From assembly GCF_045679545.1 (NCBI RefSeq), contig NZ_CP166195.1, positions 1 through 64,000 of the forward strand: a stretch of 64,000 bases of DNA, given 5' to 3'. Below are positions 54,194-63,341 of the stretch, one piece after another. Positions within the stretch are counted from its first letter, which is position 1. The number at the start of each line of letters is the position of its first letter. A program made the position numbers and the translations under genes. Source of the DNA: Enterovibrio sp045679545 (GTDB taxonomy: Bacteria > Pseudomonadota > Gammaproteobacteria > Enterobacterales > Vibrionaceae). The notes under the pieces are model-generated. The model had not been told where the DNA came from and searched no databases. It saw only the letters and a program-made list of their open reading frames with translations.

Positions 54194-55906
54194 ATGAAAA
54201 CAATGCAAGTAGCTACCCTCGCTTTGCTGGTTGGCGGTGCCATCGGATTTGGTGCAAACCAACTACTTTCAGGGCATGACATGTCAGCCATGGCTGGCGC
54301 AGCGCCATCTGCAAGTCATGATGAGCCTTTATATTGGGTCGCGCCCATGGACCCCAATTACCAGCGTGACAAACCCGGCAAATCCCCGATGGGCATGGAT
54401 TTGATCCCGGTATACGCCGATGATGTTTCCGGTTCAGATGACAAACCCGGCACCGTAAAAATCAGCCCCACCGTCGAGAATAATCTTGGCGTGAAAACCG
54501 CCGCTGTCGAATGGGCTCCGCTATCACCACGTATTGAAACAGTCGGCTACATCGCTTTTGATGAGAGCACACTCTGGCAAACCAACGTGCGTGTCGCGGG
54601 TTGGGTTGAGTCTTTGTATATCAATGCCGTCGGTGAAAAAGTCAACAAAGGCGATGTGCTGTTTACGCTCTATTCGCCCGATCTGGTTAAAGCACAAGAA
54701 GAACTGCTAAACGCCTATCGCACAGGCCGCAAAGGCTTAATGAAAGGCGCAACAGAACGGCTGGTTTCTTTAGGGGTCGATCGCGACCAAATTGCTCAAA
54801 TCATCAAACGTGGCAAAGCATCACAAACCATAGATGTTAAAGCCTTGGCCGATGGCATTATCGCCAGCCTTAATATTCGTGAAGGCGGCTATCTTTCTCC
54901 TTCACAAGCGGTGATCAGTGCAGGGCCACTGGACGAAGTGTGGGTCGATGCCGAAGTTTTTGAACGTCAGGCGCATTGGGTCAATGCAGGCAGTCAAGCC
55001 ACCATGACACTTGATGGCGTCCCCGGCAAAACCTGGCAAGGTAACGTCGATTACGTTTACCCCATTTTGGACCCGAAAACTCGTACTCTGCGCATGCGCT
55101 TGAAGTTCAGCAATGCTGATGGCGACTTAAAACCCAATATGTTTGCCAATATCGCCCTGCAACCTGTCACGGAAGATGCCGTTCTCACTATCCCGAAATC
55201 ATCGGTTATCCGCTCTGGCGGCATGACGCGTGTGGTGCTTTCAGAAGGCAACGGAAAATACCGCTCTGCTCGCATCGAAGTGGGACGCGAAGCAGGTGAA
55301 ACTATTGAAGTGCTGCAAGGCTTAACCGACCAACATCGTGTGGTGACATCCGCTCACTTTATGTTGGACTCAGAATCCAGCCAATCGGCAGATCTGGCGC
55401 GTATCTCAATGCCAGAAGAGATGGTTGCCGATACCCAATGGGCGAAAGGTGAAATCACCGACGTGATGATGGGGCATCGTATGCTCACCATTAATCATGA
55501 ACCCGTGGCCGCTTGGAACTGGCCGGGCATGGTGATGAATTTCACTTTTGCCGAAGGTATTGAACTGGCCGAGTTCGAAGTCGGACAAGCCATCGATTTT
55601 GAAATGCAAAAAGCCGAATCAGGCCAATATGAAATCGTCGATTACAAAATGTCTGAAAATGCCATCGCGACACAAGTGTGGGTAAACGGCGAAATCTCCA
55701 TGCTGATGGCAGATTTTGGCATGATCACCCTCACCCACCAGCCTGTTAGCGAGTGGAAGTGGGACACCGGAGAAATGAACTTCTCTGTGGACGACAGCGT
55801 TAATCTGGCCGATTTTGCTGAAGGCCAAACTGTTCGCTTTTTAGTCGCCAAAAACGGTGTGGATTACCTCCTTAAAGCGCTTGAGCCAAAAGGAGAACAG
55901 CAATGA
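54194..55906 (+). CDS. cusB: CusB-like adaptor with two C-terminal CusF-like domains
   Basis: This periplasmic adaptor of the copper/silver RND pump has 570 residues, well above the 400-odd of E. coli CusB. An N-terminal membrane anchor is followed by a heavy-metal-binding domain (LYWVAPMDPNYQRDKPGKSP, about 45-75), then barrel-sandwich, hairpin and beta-barrel domains to about residue 405. Two CusF-like OB domains follow. The first (416-486) keeps His, Trp and the MVM methionines (NHEPVAAWNWPGMVMNF). The second (495-565) keeps THQPVSEWKW but has only one methionine (GEMNF). In E. coli CusF is a separate chaperone; here it is tethered to the adaptor. The stop overlaps cusA by four bases. Confidence 0.92.
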   Translation: MKTMQVATLALLVGGAIGFGANQLLSGHDMSAMAGAAPSASHDEPLYWVAPMDPNYQRDKPGKSPMGMDLIPVYADDVSGSDDKPGTVKISPTVENNLGVKTAAVEWAPLSPRIETVGYIAFDESTLWQTNVRVAGWVESLYINAVGEKVNKGDVLFTLYSPDLVKAQEELLNAYRTGRKGLMKGATERLVSLGVDRDQIAQIIKRGKASQTIDVKALADGIIASLNIREGGYLSPSQAVISAGPLDEVWVDAEVFERQAHWVNAGSQATMTLDGVPGKTWQGNVDYVYPILDPKTRTLRMRLKFSNADGDLKPNMFANIALQPVTEDAVLTIPKSSVIRSGGMTRVVLSEGNGKYRSARIEVGREAGETIEVLQGLTDQHRVVTSAHFMLDSESSQSADLARISMPEEMVADTQWAKGEITDVMMGHRMLTINHEPVAAWNWPGMVMNFTFAEGIELAEFEVGQAIDFEMQKAESGQYEIVDYKMSENAIATQVWVNGEISMLMADFGMITLTHQPVSEWKWDTGEMNFSVDDSVNLADFAEGQTVRFLVAKNGVDYLLKALEPKGEQQ

Positions 55907-58900
55907 TTGGTGCCGTGATCCGATGGTCGATTGCCAACCGATTTCTGGTGCTGGTCGCGACCTTGTTTCTCACATTGGGCGGCTTATACAGCGTTAAAAA
56001 CACCCCCGTTGATGCCCTGCCGGATCTGTCCGATGTTCAGGTAATCATCAAAACCAGCTATCCCGGTCAAGCGCCACAAGTGGTGGAAGATCAGGTGACT
56101 TACCCGCTCACCACCGCCATGTTGGCTGTACCAGGCGCGGAAACGGTAAGGGGGTATTCGTTCTTTGGTGACTCTTACGTTTATATCATTTTCAACGACA
56201 ATACCGACATGTACTGGGCACGTTCGCGCGTGTTGGAGTATTTAAGTCAGGTTGCACCTAAATTGCCGCCTAGCGCAAAACCGACGCTGGGGCCTGATGC
56301 TACGGGTGTGGGTTGGATTTACAGCTACGTGCTGCAAGACAAAACCGGACAACACGATCTGGCGGAGTTGCGTAGCTTGCAAGATTGGTTCTTAAAGTAC
56401 GAACTGCAAACCGTTGAAGGTGTATCCGAAGTCGCCACCGTTGGCGGCATGGTGAAGCAATATCAGGTACAAATCGATCCTGCCAAGCTGCGTGCGTATA
56501 ACCTGACGCTGCAACAAATCAACATGGCGATCCAAAACGGCAATCAGGAAGCTGGCGCGTCTGTGATTGAAGTGGCGGAAGCCGAACACATGGTACGCAC
56601 CACGGGTTACCTTTCAAGTGTGGAAGATATTCAATCTTTACCGTTGAAAGTGACCGAGAAAGGCACACCATTGCTGCTAGGGGATATTGCCGACATCAAC
56701 ATTGGCCCACAAATGCGTCGTGGTATTTCAGAACTGAACGGCGAAGGTGAAGCCGTGGGCGGCGTGATTGTCATGCGCTTTGGCGAAAATGCCAGCGAGG
56801 TTATCGCTAACGTCAAAGCCAAGCTCGAAGAACTGCAACGTAGCTTGCCGGACGGTGTGGAAATCGTGGCCACCTACGATCGCTCCACCTTGATTGATAA
56901 TGCTGTCAAGAATCTATGGGAGAAACTGGCTGAAGAATTCATCGTGGTTGCGGTGGTGTGTGCCCTGTTCCTGTTCCATATTCGCTCATCATTGGTTATC
57001 GCCATTAGCTTGCCGATTGGTATCTTGTCCGCCTTTATCGTTATGCACTGGCAAGGCATTAACGCCAACATCATGTCCCTTGGTGGTATTGCCATCGCCA
57101 TTGGTGCCATGGTAGATGGCGCTATCGTCATGATTGAGAACGTCCACAAGCACATAGAGCGAACCCCACTGACGGACAAAAACCGTTGGCAGGTGATCAG
57201 CAAAGCCGCAGAAGAAGTGGGTGCGCCGCTGTTCTTCTCACTGCTTATCATCACCTTAAGTTTCGTGCCTGTGTTTGCGCTAGAAGGCCAAGAAGGCAAG
57301 ATGTTCTCGCCGCTAGCCTTTACCAAAACGTTTGCGATGGCGGCCTCTGCGGGTCTCGCGATCACCTTAGTGCCGGTGCTGATGGGCTACTTCATTCGCG
57401 GGAAAATACTGCCGGAGAACAAAAACCCGGTGAACCGTGCGCTTGTTGCTCTGTATCGCCCCTTGTTGAACCTTAGCTTGGCCTTTCCAAAAACCATGAT
57501 TGTGCTAGCCATAGCGTTGATGGCTTCGGCGTATTACCCCACCAGCAAACTGGGTAGCGAGTTCATACCGCCATTGGATGAAGGCGATTTGATGTACATG
57601 CCGACCACCTACCCCGGTATTTCTATTGGCAAGGCGCGCGAGCTATTGCAGCAAACCAATAAGCTGATCAAAACCGTACCGGAAGTGGAAACCGTATGGG
57701 GCAAAATTGGCCGAGCGGAAACCGCGACTGACCCTGCTCCGCTCACCATGATTGAAACCGTCATCCAATTAAAGCCAAGAGAAGAATGGCGAGAAGGGTT
57801 GACCACTGACGCATTACGTAAAGAATTTGATGATTTGGTGCAATTCCCTGGCCTCACCAACGCTTGGGTTATGCCGATCAAAACCCGTATCGATATGTTA
57901 GCGACAGGCATTAAAACGCCCATCGGCATCAAGATTGCGGGCCCTGACCTCAAGGTCATCGAAGGCATAGGTGCCGATCTCGAACCCATCTTGAATCAAG
58001 TGGCTGGTACAGCATCGGTGTATGCGGAGCGCGTGGCTGGCGGACGTTATGTCACCATCGACATTAAACGCCTCGCTGCCGCCCGTTATGGCTTGAGCAT
58101 AAAAGACGTTCAACAAGTGGTTTCTACCGCTGTCGGCGGCATGAATGTGGGTGAAACCATTGAAGGGTTAGAGCGTTACCCTATCAATGTTCGCTACCCA
58201 CAAGACTACCGAGACTCTGTGGTGAAGCTGCAAAACCTGCCGCTTGTGACACCCAATGGCGCACGTATCGCACTGGCTGATGTGGCCGATATTCGCTATG
58301 AAGATGGCCCACCGATGATCAAAACCGAAAACGCGCGTCCTAATGGTTGGGTGTTTGTCGATATCGACGGTCGAGATCTAGGCTCTTACGTGGTTGATGC
58401 GCAAAAAGCGGTCGCAGAACAACTGCTGTTGCCAACCGGTTATTCCTTGGCATGGTCAGGTCAATACGAATACATGGAGCGTGCAAAAGAACGCTTGAGC
58501 ATGGTCGTGCCTATCACCATCGCCATCATCATGTTGCTGTTGTACTTGAGTTTCCGTCGCGTAGGCGAAGTCATGATCATCATGGCGACGCTGCCGTTGG
58601 CCATGGTCGGTGGCCTTTGGTTGATGCACTACTTGGGTTACAACTTCTCGATTGCCGTGGGTGTTGGGTTTATTGCCCTTTCAGGTGTGGCAGTCGAAAT
58701 TGGCGTCATCATGCTGGTTTACCTCAATCAGGCATGGCACGCCAAAAAGCGAGAAGCCCAAGAAAACAATCTACCGCTTTACCCAGAAGATCTCACTGGC
58801 GCCATTCGTGAAGGTGCAGGGCTTCGCGTTCGCCCTGTGATGATGACAGTGTTAACCGTCATTATCGGCCTGATCCCAATCATGTATGGCGAGGGTACTG

Positions 58901-59031
58901 GCTCTGAAGTGATGCAGCGTATCGCTGCCCCTATGATTGGCGGCATGGCATCCGCGTTAATGCTGACGCTATTGGTCCTTCCTGCCATTTACAAACTTTG
59001 GAAAAACCGAGAAATCACACAACACAGTTAA
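55903..59031 (+). CDS. cusA: CusA copper/silver RND efflux pump
   Basis: CusA is a 1042-residue inner-membrane heavy-metal RND pump driven by protons. The metal-binding methionine triad is present as M566, M616 and M665. Their spacing of 50 and 49 residues is the same as M573-M623-M672 of E. coli CusA, which supports Cu(I)/Ag(I) specificity over zinc or cobalt. The fourth helix has the HME signature GAMVDGAIVMIENVHKH. It overlaps cusB by ATGA and ends 54 bases before the cupredoxin gene. Confidence 0.95.
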   Translation: MIGAVIRWSIANRFLVLVATLFLTLGGLYSVKNTPVDALPDLSDVQVIIKTSYPGQAPQVVEDQVTYPLTTAMLAVPGAETVRGYSFFGDSYVYIIFNDNTDMYWARSRVLEYLSQVAPKLPPSAKPTLGPDATGVGWIYSYVLQDKTGQHDLAELRSLQDWFLKYELQTVEGVSEVATVGGMVKQYQVQIDPAKLRAYNLTLQQINMAIQNGNQEAGASVIEVAEAEHMVRTTGYLSSVEDIQSLPLKVTEKGTPLLLGDIADINIGPQMRRGISELNGEGEAVGGVIVMRFGENASEVIANVKAKLEELQRSLPDGVEIVATYDRSTLIDNAVKNLWEKLAEEFIVVAVVCALFLFHIRSSLVIAISLPIGILSAFIVMHWQGINANIMSLGGIAIAIGAMVDGAIVMIENVHKHIERTPLTDKNRWQVISKAAEEVGAPLFFSLLIITLSFVPVFALEGQEGKMFSPLAFTKTFAMAASAGLAITLVPVLMGYFIRGKILPENKNPVNRALVALYRPLLNLSLAFPKTMIVLAIALMASAYYPTSKLGSEFIPPLDEGDLMYMPTTYPGISIGKARELLQQTNKLIKTVPEVETVWGKIGRAETATDPAPLTMIETVIQLKPREEWREGLTTDALRKEFDDLVQFPGLTNAWVMPIKTRIDMLATGIKTPIGIKIAGPDLKVIEGIGADLEPILNQVAGTASVYAERVAGGRYVTIDIKRLAAARYGLSIKDVQQVVSTAVGGMNVGETIEGLERYPINVRYPQDYRDSVVKLQNLPLVTPNGARIALADVADIRYEDGPPMIKTENARPNGWVFVDIDGRDLGSYVVDAQKAVAEQLLLPTGYSLAWSGQYEYMERAKERLSMVVPITIAIIMLLLYLSFRRVGEVMIIMATLPLAMVGGLWLMHYLGYNFSIAVGVGFIALSGVAVEIGVIMLVYLNQAWHAKKREAQENNLPLYPEDLTGAIREGAGLRVRPVMMTVLTVIIGLIPIMYGEGTGSEVMQRIAAPMIGGMASALMLTLLVLPAIYKLWKNREITQHS

Positions 59032-59085
59032 CGAATTTTCCGTGTCGACGAGGCACGGAATCTCTACTTTAAGAAGGAAAACACA

Positions 59086-59664
59086 ATGAAAAAAACACTA
59101 CTGGCACTATCACTGGCTATTTTTACCACCGGCGCGATGGCAGACGGTATGGACCATTCCAAGATGGATCACGGCAAAAAAGCACAAGCAACCATGGACC
59201 ATAGCCAAATGGATCACGCAGCCATGGGGCACGGCGACATGGATGATTCAAAGATGGATCATTCGAGCATGATGAACATGGAAGGTATGTCTGCGGTAGG
59301 TATGCCCGCGAACGGCGCAAAACCCGACAAAGTCGTCCACGTTATTTTGACTGATGACATGCGCATCAACTTCAAAAAAGACGTGACTATTGAGCCAAAT
59401 GACGTGGTGCAATTTGTGGTGATGAACGTGGGTAAAATCGACCACGAGTTCTCCATCGGCTCAATGGACGAACAACTCAAACACCGCGAAATGATGAAAA
59501 CCATGACAGGCCATCACGACCACGATTCCGGCAGCACGGTCACCGTAAAACCGGGCAAGGCTAAGCAACTGCTATGGCACTTCCACGGTGATAAAAACGT
59601 TGAGTTCGCGTGCAACATTCCAGGCCATGCGGAAGCAGGCATGGTGAAGAGTGTGACACTGTAA
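59086..59664 (+). CDS. copI: CopI-like periplasmic cupredoxin with Met/His-rich N-terminus
   Basis: The 192-residue protein has a signal peptide (MKKTLLALSLAIFTTGAMA). A copper-sponge-like segment of MDHS/MDHG repeats (about residues 22-70) follows, then a cupredoxin domain. The type-1 copper ligands are H120, C176, H181 and M186 (C-x4-H-x4-M). This combination resembles CopI, a small blue copper protein that protects the cell envelope from copper in Rubrivivax and Vibrio. It is last in the copper operon with a terminator 22 bases later. The gene name is by resemblance and context only. Confidence 0.85.
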   Translation: MKKTLLALSLAIFTTGAMADGMDHSKMDHGKKAQATMDHSQMDHAAMGHGDMDDSKMDHSSMMNMEGMSAVGMPANGAKPDKVVHVILTDDMRINFKKDVTIEPNDVVQFVVMNVGKIDHEFSIGSMDEQLKHREMMKTMTGHHDHDSGSTVTVKPGKAKQLLWHFHGDKNVEFACNIPGHAEAGMVKSVTL

Positions 59665-59686
59665 CGCTCACGGTATTAATCAATAC

Positions 59687-59715
59687 AAAAATAGCCGCAA
59701 CAAGCGGCTATTTTT
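59687..59715 (+). terminator. Terminator of the copper operon
   Basis: A 12-bp stem (AAAAATAGCCGC / GCGGCTATTTTT) with a 5-base loop and terminal T-run. Confidence 0.87.
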
Positions 59716-59762
59716 ATGAATCGCACTTTTATGAGTCGCACGAACACAGAAAAGATGATGAT

Positions 59763-60047
59763 TTATTGGCGCTCTCTGTTGTAGATCTCTTTTTCAAAGC
59801 TCGATTCACGAAGATGCCATATAACGAGATATATCAGTGATAGACAGGCCGCCACCACCACTGAAGGAACAATAAGTTGCCATCCAACATCAGTAGGCCA
59901 AGGGTTATCTTTGAGATAATAAAACCCGATTGCTCGCCCTAAAGCAACGCCCAATGTGATCATCAGTGCATTGACGGCAATATAACGAAATGCCCCTTTT
60001 TGGCGTGTCTTCGCCCATCGCAAGAATGCTTTATCTTTTTTATCCAT
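59763..60047 (-). CDS. Small two-helix membrane protein of unknown function
   Basis: I do not recognise this 94-residue protein. It has a positively charged cytosolic N-terminus (MDKKDKAFLRWAKTRQKGAF), two membrane helices (about residues 22-43 and 56-78) and a charged tail. The charge pattern predicts both ends in the cytoplasm. The ATG has a good ribosome site (AGGAAAAGAG). It is convergent with the copper operon and divergent from the YitT-like gene. Confidence 0.72.
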   Translation of the reverse strand: MDKKDKAFLRWAKTRQKGAFRYIAVNALMITLGVALGRAIGFYYLKDNPWPTDVGWQLIVPSVVVAACLSLIYLVIWHLRESSFEKEIYNRERQ

Positions 60048-60392
60048 TCTCTTTTCCTAATCTGCTATTCATCGGCTTTACACGCCACGCTCTTTAATAA
60101 AAACGTAATTTAGGATTGGAACTCTTTCCATCTTGAACAATGAAAAGTCACAACTGCTCACAACAATGCATCCAGGGCACACAACCCATTTCACGATTTA
60201 CGGCAGTGTGTAAGTTCTCATTTATCCCCAAATCCAAGGAAGAAAATTACATACTGTAAATTTTCATGCACACCCATTTTTGCCTTAATTCCATCATTTT
60301 CTCGACAAATACAACCAAGAAAAGCATCTTACTCAGTCGATTGCCTGCATGAATTAATGGAAAAGCAGGCGTAATGAAAGGAATCAACAATC
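60048..60392. other. Intergenic region between the small membrane protein and yitT-like genes
   Basis: This 345-bp gap should hold two divergent promoters. It includes an imperfect inverted repeat around 60242-60265 (GAAAATTACA / TGTAAATTTTC). No gene is seen. Confidence 0.5.
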
Positions 60393-61001
60393 ATGGATAA
60401 AGACCATAGCCTCAGGGAAAACCTGTTGGCCTTGCTGCTTGGCAGCGCACTCGTTTCGCTCGGCGTTATCTTCTTCAATCAAGTCGGCTTACTGACAGGC
60501 GGCACAGCGGGACTCGCCATCTTCGTCACCAAAGTGAGCGACTTTAGTTTCGGACAAGTTTTCTTCGCCCTGAACCTACCGTTTTATGTTCTTTCAGTCA
60601 TGCGTATGGGTTGGCGATTTACGCTCAATACCTTCATTGCCGTCACCCTTGTTTCCTTGGCCGTTGACCACCTTTATCACGTTATCGAAATCGCGCGTAT
60701 TGAACCGCTTTATGCTGCGCTAATTGGTGGCGGCTTGATTGGCATGGGTATGCTAGTGATTTTCCGTCATAAGATGAGCTTGGGTGGGTTCAATATTCTC
60801 GCGCTGTATCTTCAAGAACGCTTTGGAATTCGAGCTGGCAAAGTGCAAATGGCACTGGATTGCGCCATTGTGGTGATGTCGCTTTTCATCGTCGATATCA
60901 CACTCATTGCGCTGTCTATACTCGGCGCCATCACCACCAACCTGATCTTGGCAATGAACCACAAACCGGGTCGCTATCAGCCTAAACCGGAAGTGGTATA
61001 G
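60393..61001 (+). CDS. YitT-family (DUF161) membrane protein
   Basis: The 202-residue inner-membrane protein has five to six helices and the features of YitT/YczE-like proteins: LGVIFFNQVGLLTGGTAGLAIF in the second helix and KMSLGGFNILALYLQERFGI in the central loop. It lacks the C-terminal DUF2179 domain of long YitT proteins and is therefore the short form. Its transport substrate is unknown. AAGGA lies ten bases before the ATG. It ends in a terminator shared with the convergent AraC-type gene. Confidence 0.82.
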   Translation: MDKDHSLRENLLALLLGSALVSLGVIFFNQVGLLTGGTAGLAIFVTKVSDFSFGQVFFALNLPFYVLSVMRMGWRFTLNTFIAVTLVSLAVDHLYHVIEIARIEPLYAALIGGGLIGMGMLVIFRHKMSLGGFNILALYLQERFGIRAGKVQMALDCAIVVMSLFIVDITLIALSILGAITTNLILAMNHKPGRYQPKPEVV

Positions 61002-61020
61002 TCACTAACAAACAAACCAT

Positions 61021-61055
61021 AACAATCAGGCCACCGTTTTGGTGGCCTGATTGTT
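61021..61055. terminator. Bidirectional terminator
   Basis: Perfect 15-bp stem (AACAATCAGGCCACC / GGTGGCCTGATTGTT) with loop GTTTT lies between the ends of the YitT-like gene and the AraC-type gene, two bases before the latter's stop. Confidence 0.85.
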
Positions 61056-61056
61056 A

Positions 61057-61926
61057 TTAAAAGAAACTAATTGGCAGATAGAAATCCAACTCAAAGCGTT
61101 CCTGATCATCGATAAAATGGTTTTGGTGATAATGCACATACGCAGGCGTTGAGCCTAGCTTAAAACCAGACGCTGGAAGCCATTGCTCCAGCACCTTGCT
61201 GATTTGAGGCAGCAACTCACCGTATACCCCCTCCAAGCGAAACACTGCATGCAAACCGCCCGGCACCACCAGCTGATTGACCACACCGCGCACTTTTATT
61301 GGCGCATCAATGGCGATGCAGGCAACGTAGCGGCACTTATCCAGTTCCACCCATGCAGGGTTTGAATGGTGTAAGCCAAACTGCTGTGAAAAATCACGCC
61401 CTTCACTGCTTGCCCAAGCCTTGAGTATTCGCCAAGCATTTTTGATCGAACGGTCATAGCCGACATGGCGCACATACGCGGCGAACCGCTCTGGCACCTC
61501 GACTATTTTAGGCTGAGGTAATGGCATATCAGCAACGCGAAGATAGCCCGCGGCTACATCAGGGTCCTTTAAGTAGGGCTTATTGGCTATCTGCATATCA
61601 TGCTTTCGCCATTCACCCGGTGCAACCTCAAACGTCGCTTTAAATGCACGACTAAACGAAGACACCGAGTTAAACCCACACTTGTTGGCAATCTCAAGCA
61701 CGGATGATCGTGTATCAAACATCAGCTGATTGGCGGCATATTCCATGCGAGTGCGGCGGATATATTGATGAATCGACTCGCCCACCACACTTTTGAAAAT
61801 ACGATGGAAGTGTTGTTCTGAATACGCAGCCACATCTGCCAAGGTTTTCGCGGGTAAATCGCGGCTAATATCTTTGTGAATGTAGTACAGCACATCATTG
61901 ATGCGGGAAATGTGTTGATGGCTCAT
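61057..61926 (-). CDS. AraC-family regulator with GyrI-like ligand domain
   Basis: The protein has an N-terminal pair of helix-turn-helices (about residues 10-105, LADVAAYSEQHFHRIFKSVVGES and LEIANKCGFNSVSSFSRAFKATFEVAPGEWRK) and a C-terminal GyrI-like domain (about 130-289), which in Rob- and BmrR-type proteins binds small molecules. An ATG at 61941 would add five residues but overlaps a 15-bp repeat that looks like an operator; the ATG at 61926 leaves it free and is preferred (289 residues). The gene is divergent from a PLP aminotransferase, its likely target, with two direct repeats in between. Confidence 0.83.
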   Translation of the reverse strand: MSHQHISRINDVLYYIHKDISRDLPAKTLADVAAYSEQHFHRIFKSVVGESIHQYIRRTRMEYAANQLMFDTRSSVLEIANKCGFNSVSSFSRAFKATFEVAPGEWRKHDMQIANKPYLKDPDVAAGYLRVADMPLPQPKIVEVPERFAAYVRHVGYDRSIKNAWRILKAWASSEGRDFSQQFGLHHSNPAWVELDKCRYVACIAIDAPIKVRGVVNQLVVPGGLHAVFRLEGVYGELLPQISKVLEQWLPASGFKLGSTPAYVHYHQNHFIDDQERFELDFYLPISFF

Positions 61927-61936
61927 TTGACCAAAT

Positions 61937-61973
61937 AGCATAAATGGACATATCGAACAGCATAAATGGACAT
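61937..61973. promoter_or_regulatory. Direct-repeat operator pair for the AraC-type regulator
   Basis: AGCATAAATGGACAT occurs twice exactly, at 61937-61951 and 61959-61973. The 22-bp period is two helical turns, the arrangement in which AraC-family dimers bind adjacent half-sites. Confidence 0.65.
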
Positions 61974-62038
61974 TCTAAAAACCGCAATGCGTTGTAGTAT
62001 TTTTCCATAAGTCATTCATACGTCGTTCAGGTACTGAT

Positions 62039-63226
62039 ATGGAAATCGCAACATCGCTTCAGCAAATCCCTTCTTCCTATATTCGTGAAATTTTGGCGGC
62101 AGCGTCAGACAAAAACGTTATCTCTCTCGCAGGTGGTTTGCCGGATGAAAAAACCTTTCCTATCGACTTGATGAAAGCCACCCTCGAAGGCCTGTCTGAC
62201 ATGCCCGAGGTATTTCAATACGGCGCGACAGCGGGTTATGGCCCACTACTCAAGTTCCTGAACAGCTATTTTGAACTGCCAGAAAGCCACATGGCGATGG
62301 TTTGTACGGGCTCACAACAAGGCTTAGATTTGATTGCCCGCGCCTATGTGAACCCCGGCGACAAAGTCGTGATGGAAGCACCAAGCTATTTGGGTGCGAT
62401 GCAAGTATTTGGCTTGGTACAAGCTGACATGGTGACCGTGCCGCAAACCGAATTCGGGCCGGATTTAACTGCACTAGAAACCAGTTTTGCCGAGCAATCA
62501 CCAAAAATGTTTTACGCCGTGCCAGATTTTCACAACCCAACAGGGGTGTGCTGGTCACTAGAAACACGTCAGCAAGTCGCCGCGCTGTGCATCAAATACA
62601 AAGTGGCACTGATCGAAGACGCCCCTTACCGCGAACTGCGTTTTGCTGGTGAAGCCCTGCCATTGGTGTCAGATTTCTGCCCGCAAAACTCGATTGTTCT
62701 GCGTTCTTTCTCGAAAATTGCGTCTCCCGGCCTGCGCATTGGCGTCGTCACAGGCAAACGCAGCTATATCGAACCTATGGTTAAAGTTAAACAAGGCGCA
62801 GACCTGCATTCAAGCGTGCCAATGCAAGCCCTGCTGCTTGGTCTGTTAGAACACAAAGACTTCGATCAACACATTGATACCATTCGCTCGCTTTACAAAT
62901 CTCGCTATGAAACCTTGTTCAACGAATTGCAGCAAAAGCTGCCTGAAGGGTGTGAATTGAACGCCGTTGATGGTGGCATGTTTGTTTGGGTAACACTGCC
63001 TGAGTGCGACACCTTTGCGCTGGCAAAATCGCTACTCAGTAACGGTGTGGCGGTTGTGCCTAGCCCTGTTTTCTACCCGAAACCAGAAAGTGCGGATGCT
63101 GCGCTGCGTTTGAATTTCACCAACGCGACAAACGAAGAACTTGCCGAAGCGGTGACGCGTTTGGCAGCAGGTCTGCGCGAACAATTGAGCGCTGCGACCA
63201 ATCAAGAAATGCCCGTTTTCGTATAA
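62039..63226 (+). CDS. PLP-dependent aminotransferase (class I, 2-aminoadipate/MocR-like)
   Basis: The 395-residue enzyme transfers amino groups using pyridoxal phosphate. It has the class I/II fold with ISLAGGLPDEKTFP at the start, CTGSQQGLDLIAR for cofactor phosphate, VPDFHNPTGVCWS with the cofactor-binding asparagine, EDAPYREL with the ring aspartate and the Schiff-base lysine in LRSFSKIASPGLRIG. The N-terminal pattern is like 2-aminoadipate or aromatic aminotransferases of the LysN type; the exact substrate is unknown. It is divergent from the AraC-type gene, which probably regulates it, and ends in a strong terminator. Confidence 0.88.
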   Translation: MEIATSLQQIPSSYIREILAAASDKNVISLAGGLPDEKTFPIDLMKATLEGLSDMPEVFQYGATAGYGPLLKFLNSYFELPESHMAMVCTGSQQGLDLIARAYVNPGDKVVMEAPSYLGAMQVFGLVQADMVTVPQTEFGPDLTALETSFAEQSPKMFYAVPDFHNPTGVCWSLETRQQVAALCIKYKVALIEDAPYRELRFAGEALPLVSDFCPQNSIVLRSFSKIASPGLRIGVVTGKRSYIEPMVKVKQGADLHSSVPMQALLLGLLEHKDFDQHIDTIRSLYKSRYETLFNELQQKLPEGCELNAVDGGMFVWVTLPECDTFALAKSLLSNGVAVVPSPVFYPKPESADAALRLNFTNATNEELAEAVTRLAAGLREQLSAATNQEMPVFV

Positions 63227-63270
63227 CGGCAAGTCACACACCGCCATCTGATCCCTAGAAAACAGCCAAA

Positions 63271-63308
63271 AAAAAGGGCATCGCAAATTTCTCTGCGATG
63301 CCCTTTTT
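63271..63308. terminator. Bidirectional terminator after the aminotransferase gene
   Basis: A 15-bp perfect stem (AAAAAGGGCATCGCA / TGCGATGCCCTTTTT) with an 8-base loop lies between convergent genes. Confidence 0.9.
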
Positions 63309-63341
63309 CGTATGATGTTAACGTTACCGAATGAACGTGTA

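Noticed and set aside
59150..59285. Tandem DNA repeats within the cupredoxin gene
   Set aside because: They are explained by the Met-Asp-His amino-acid repeats of the copper-binding segment, not by a separate repeat element.
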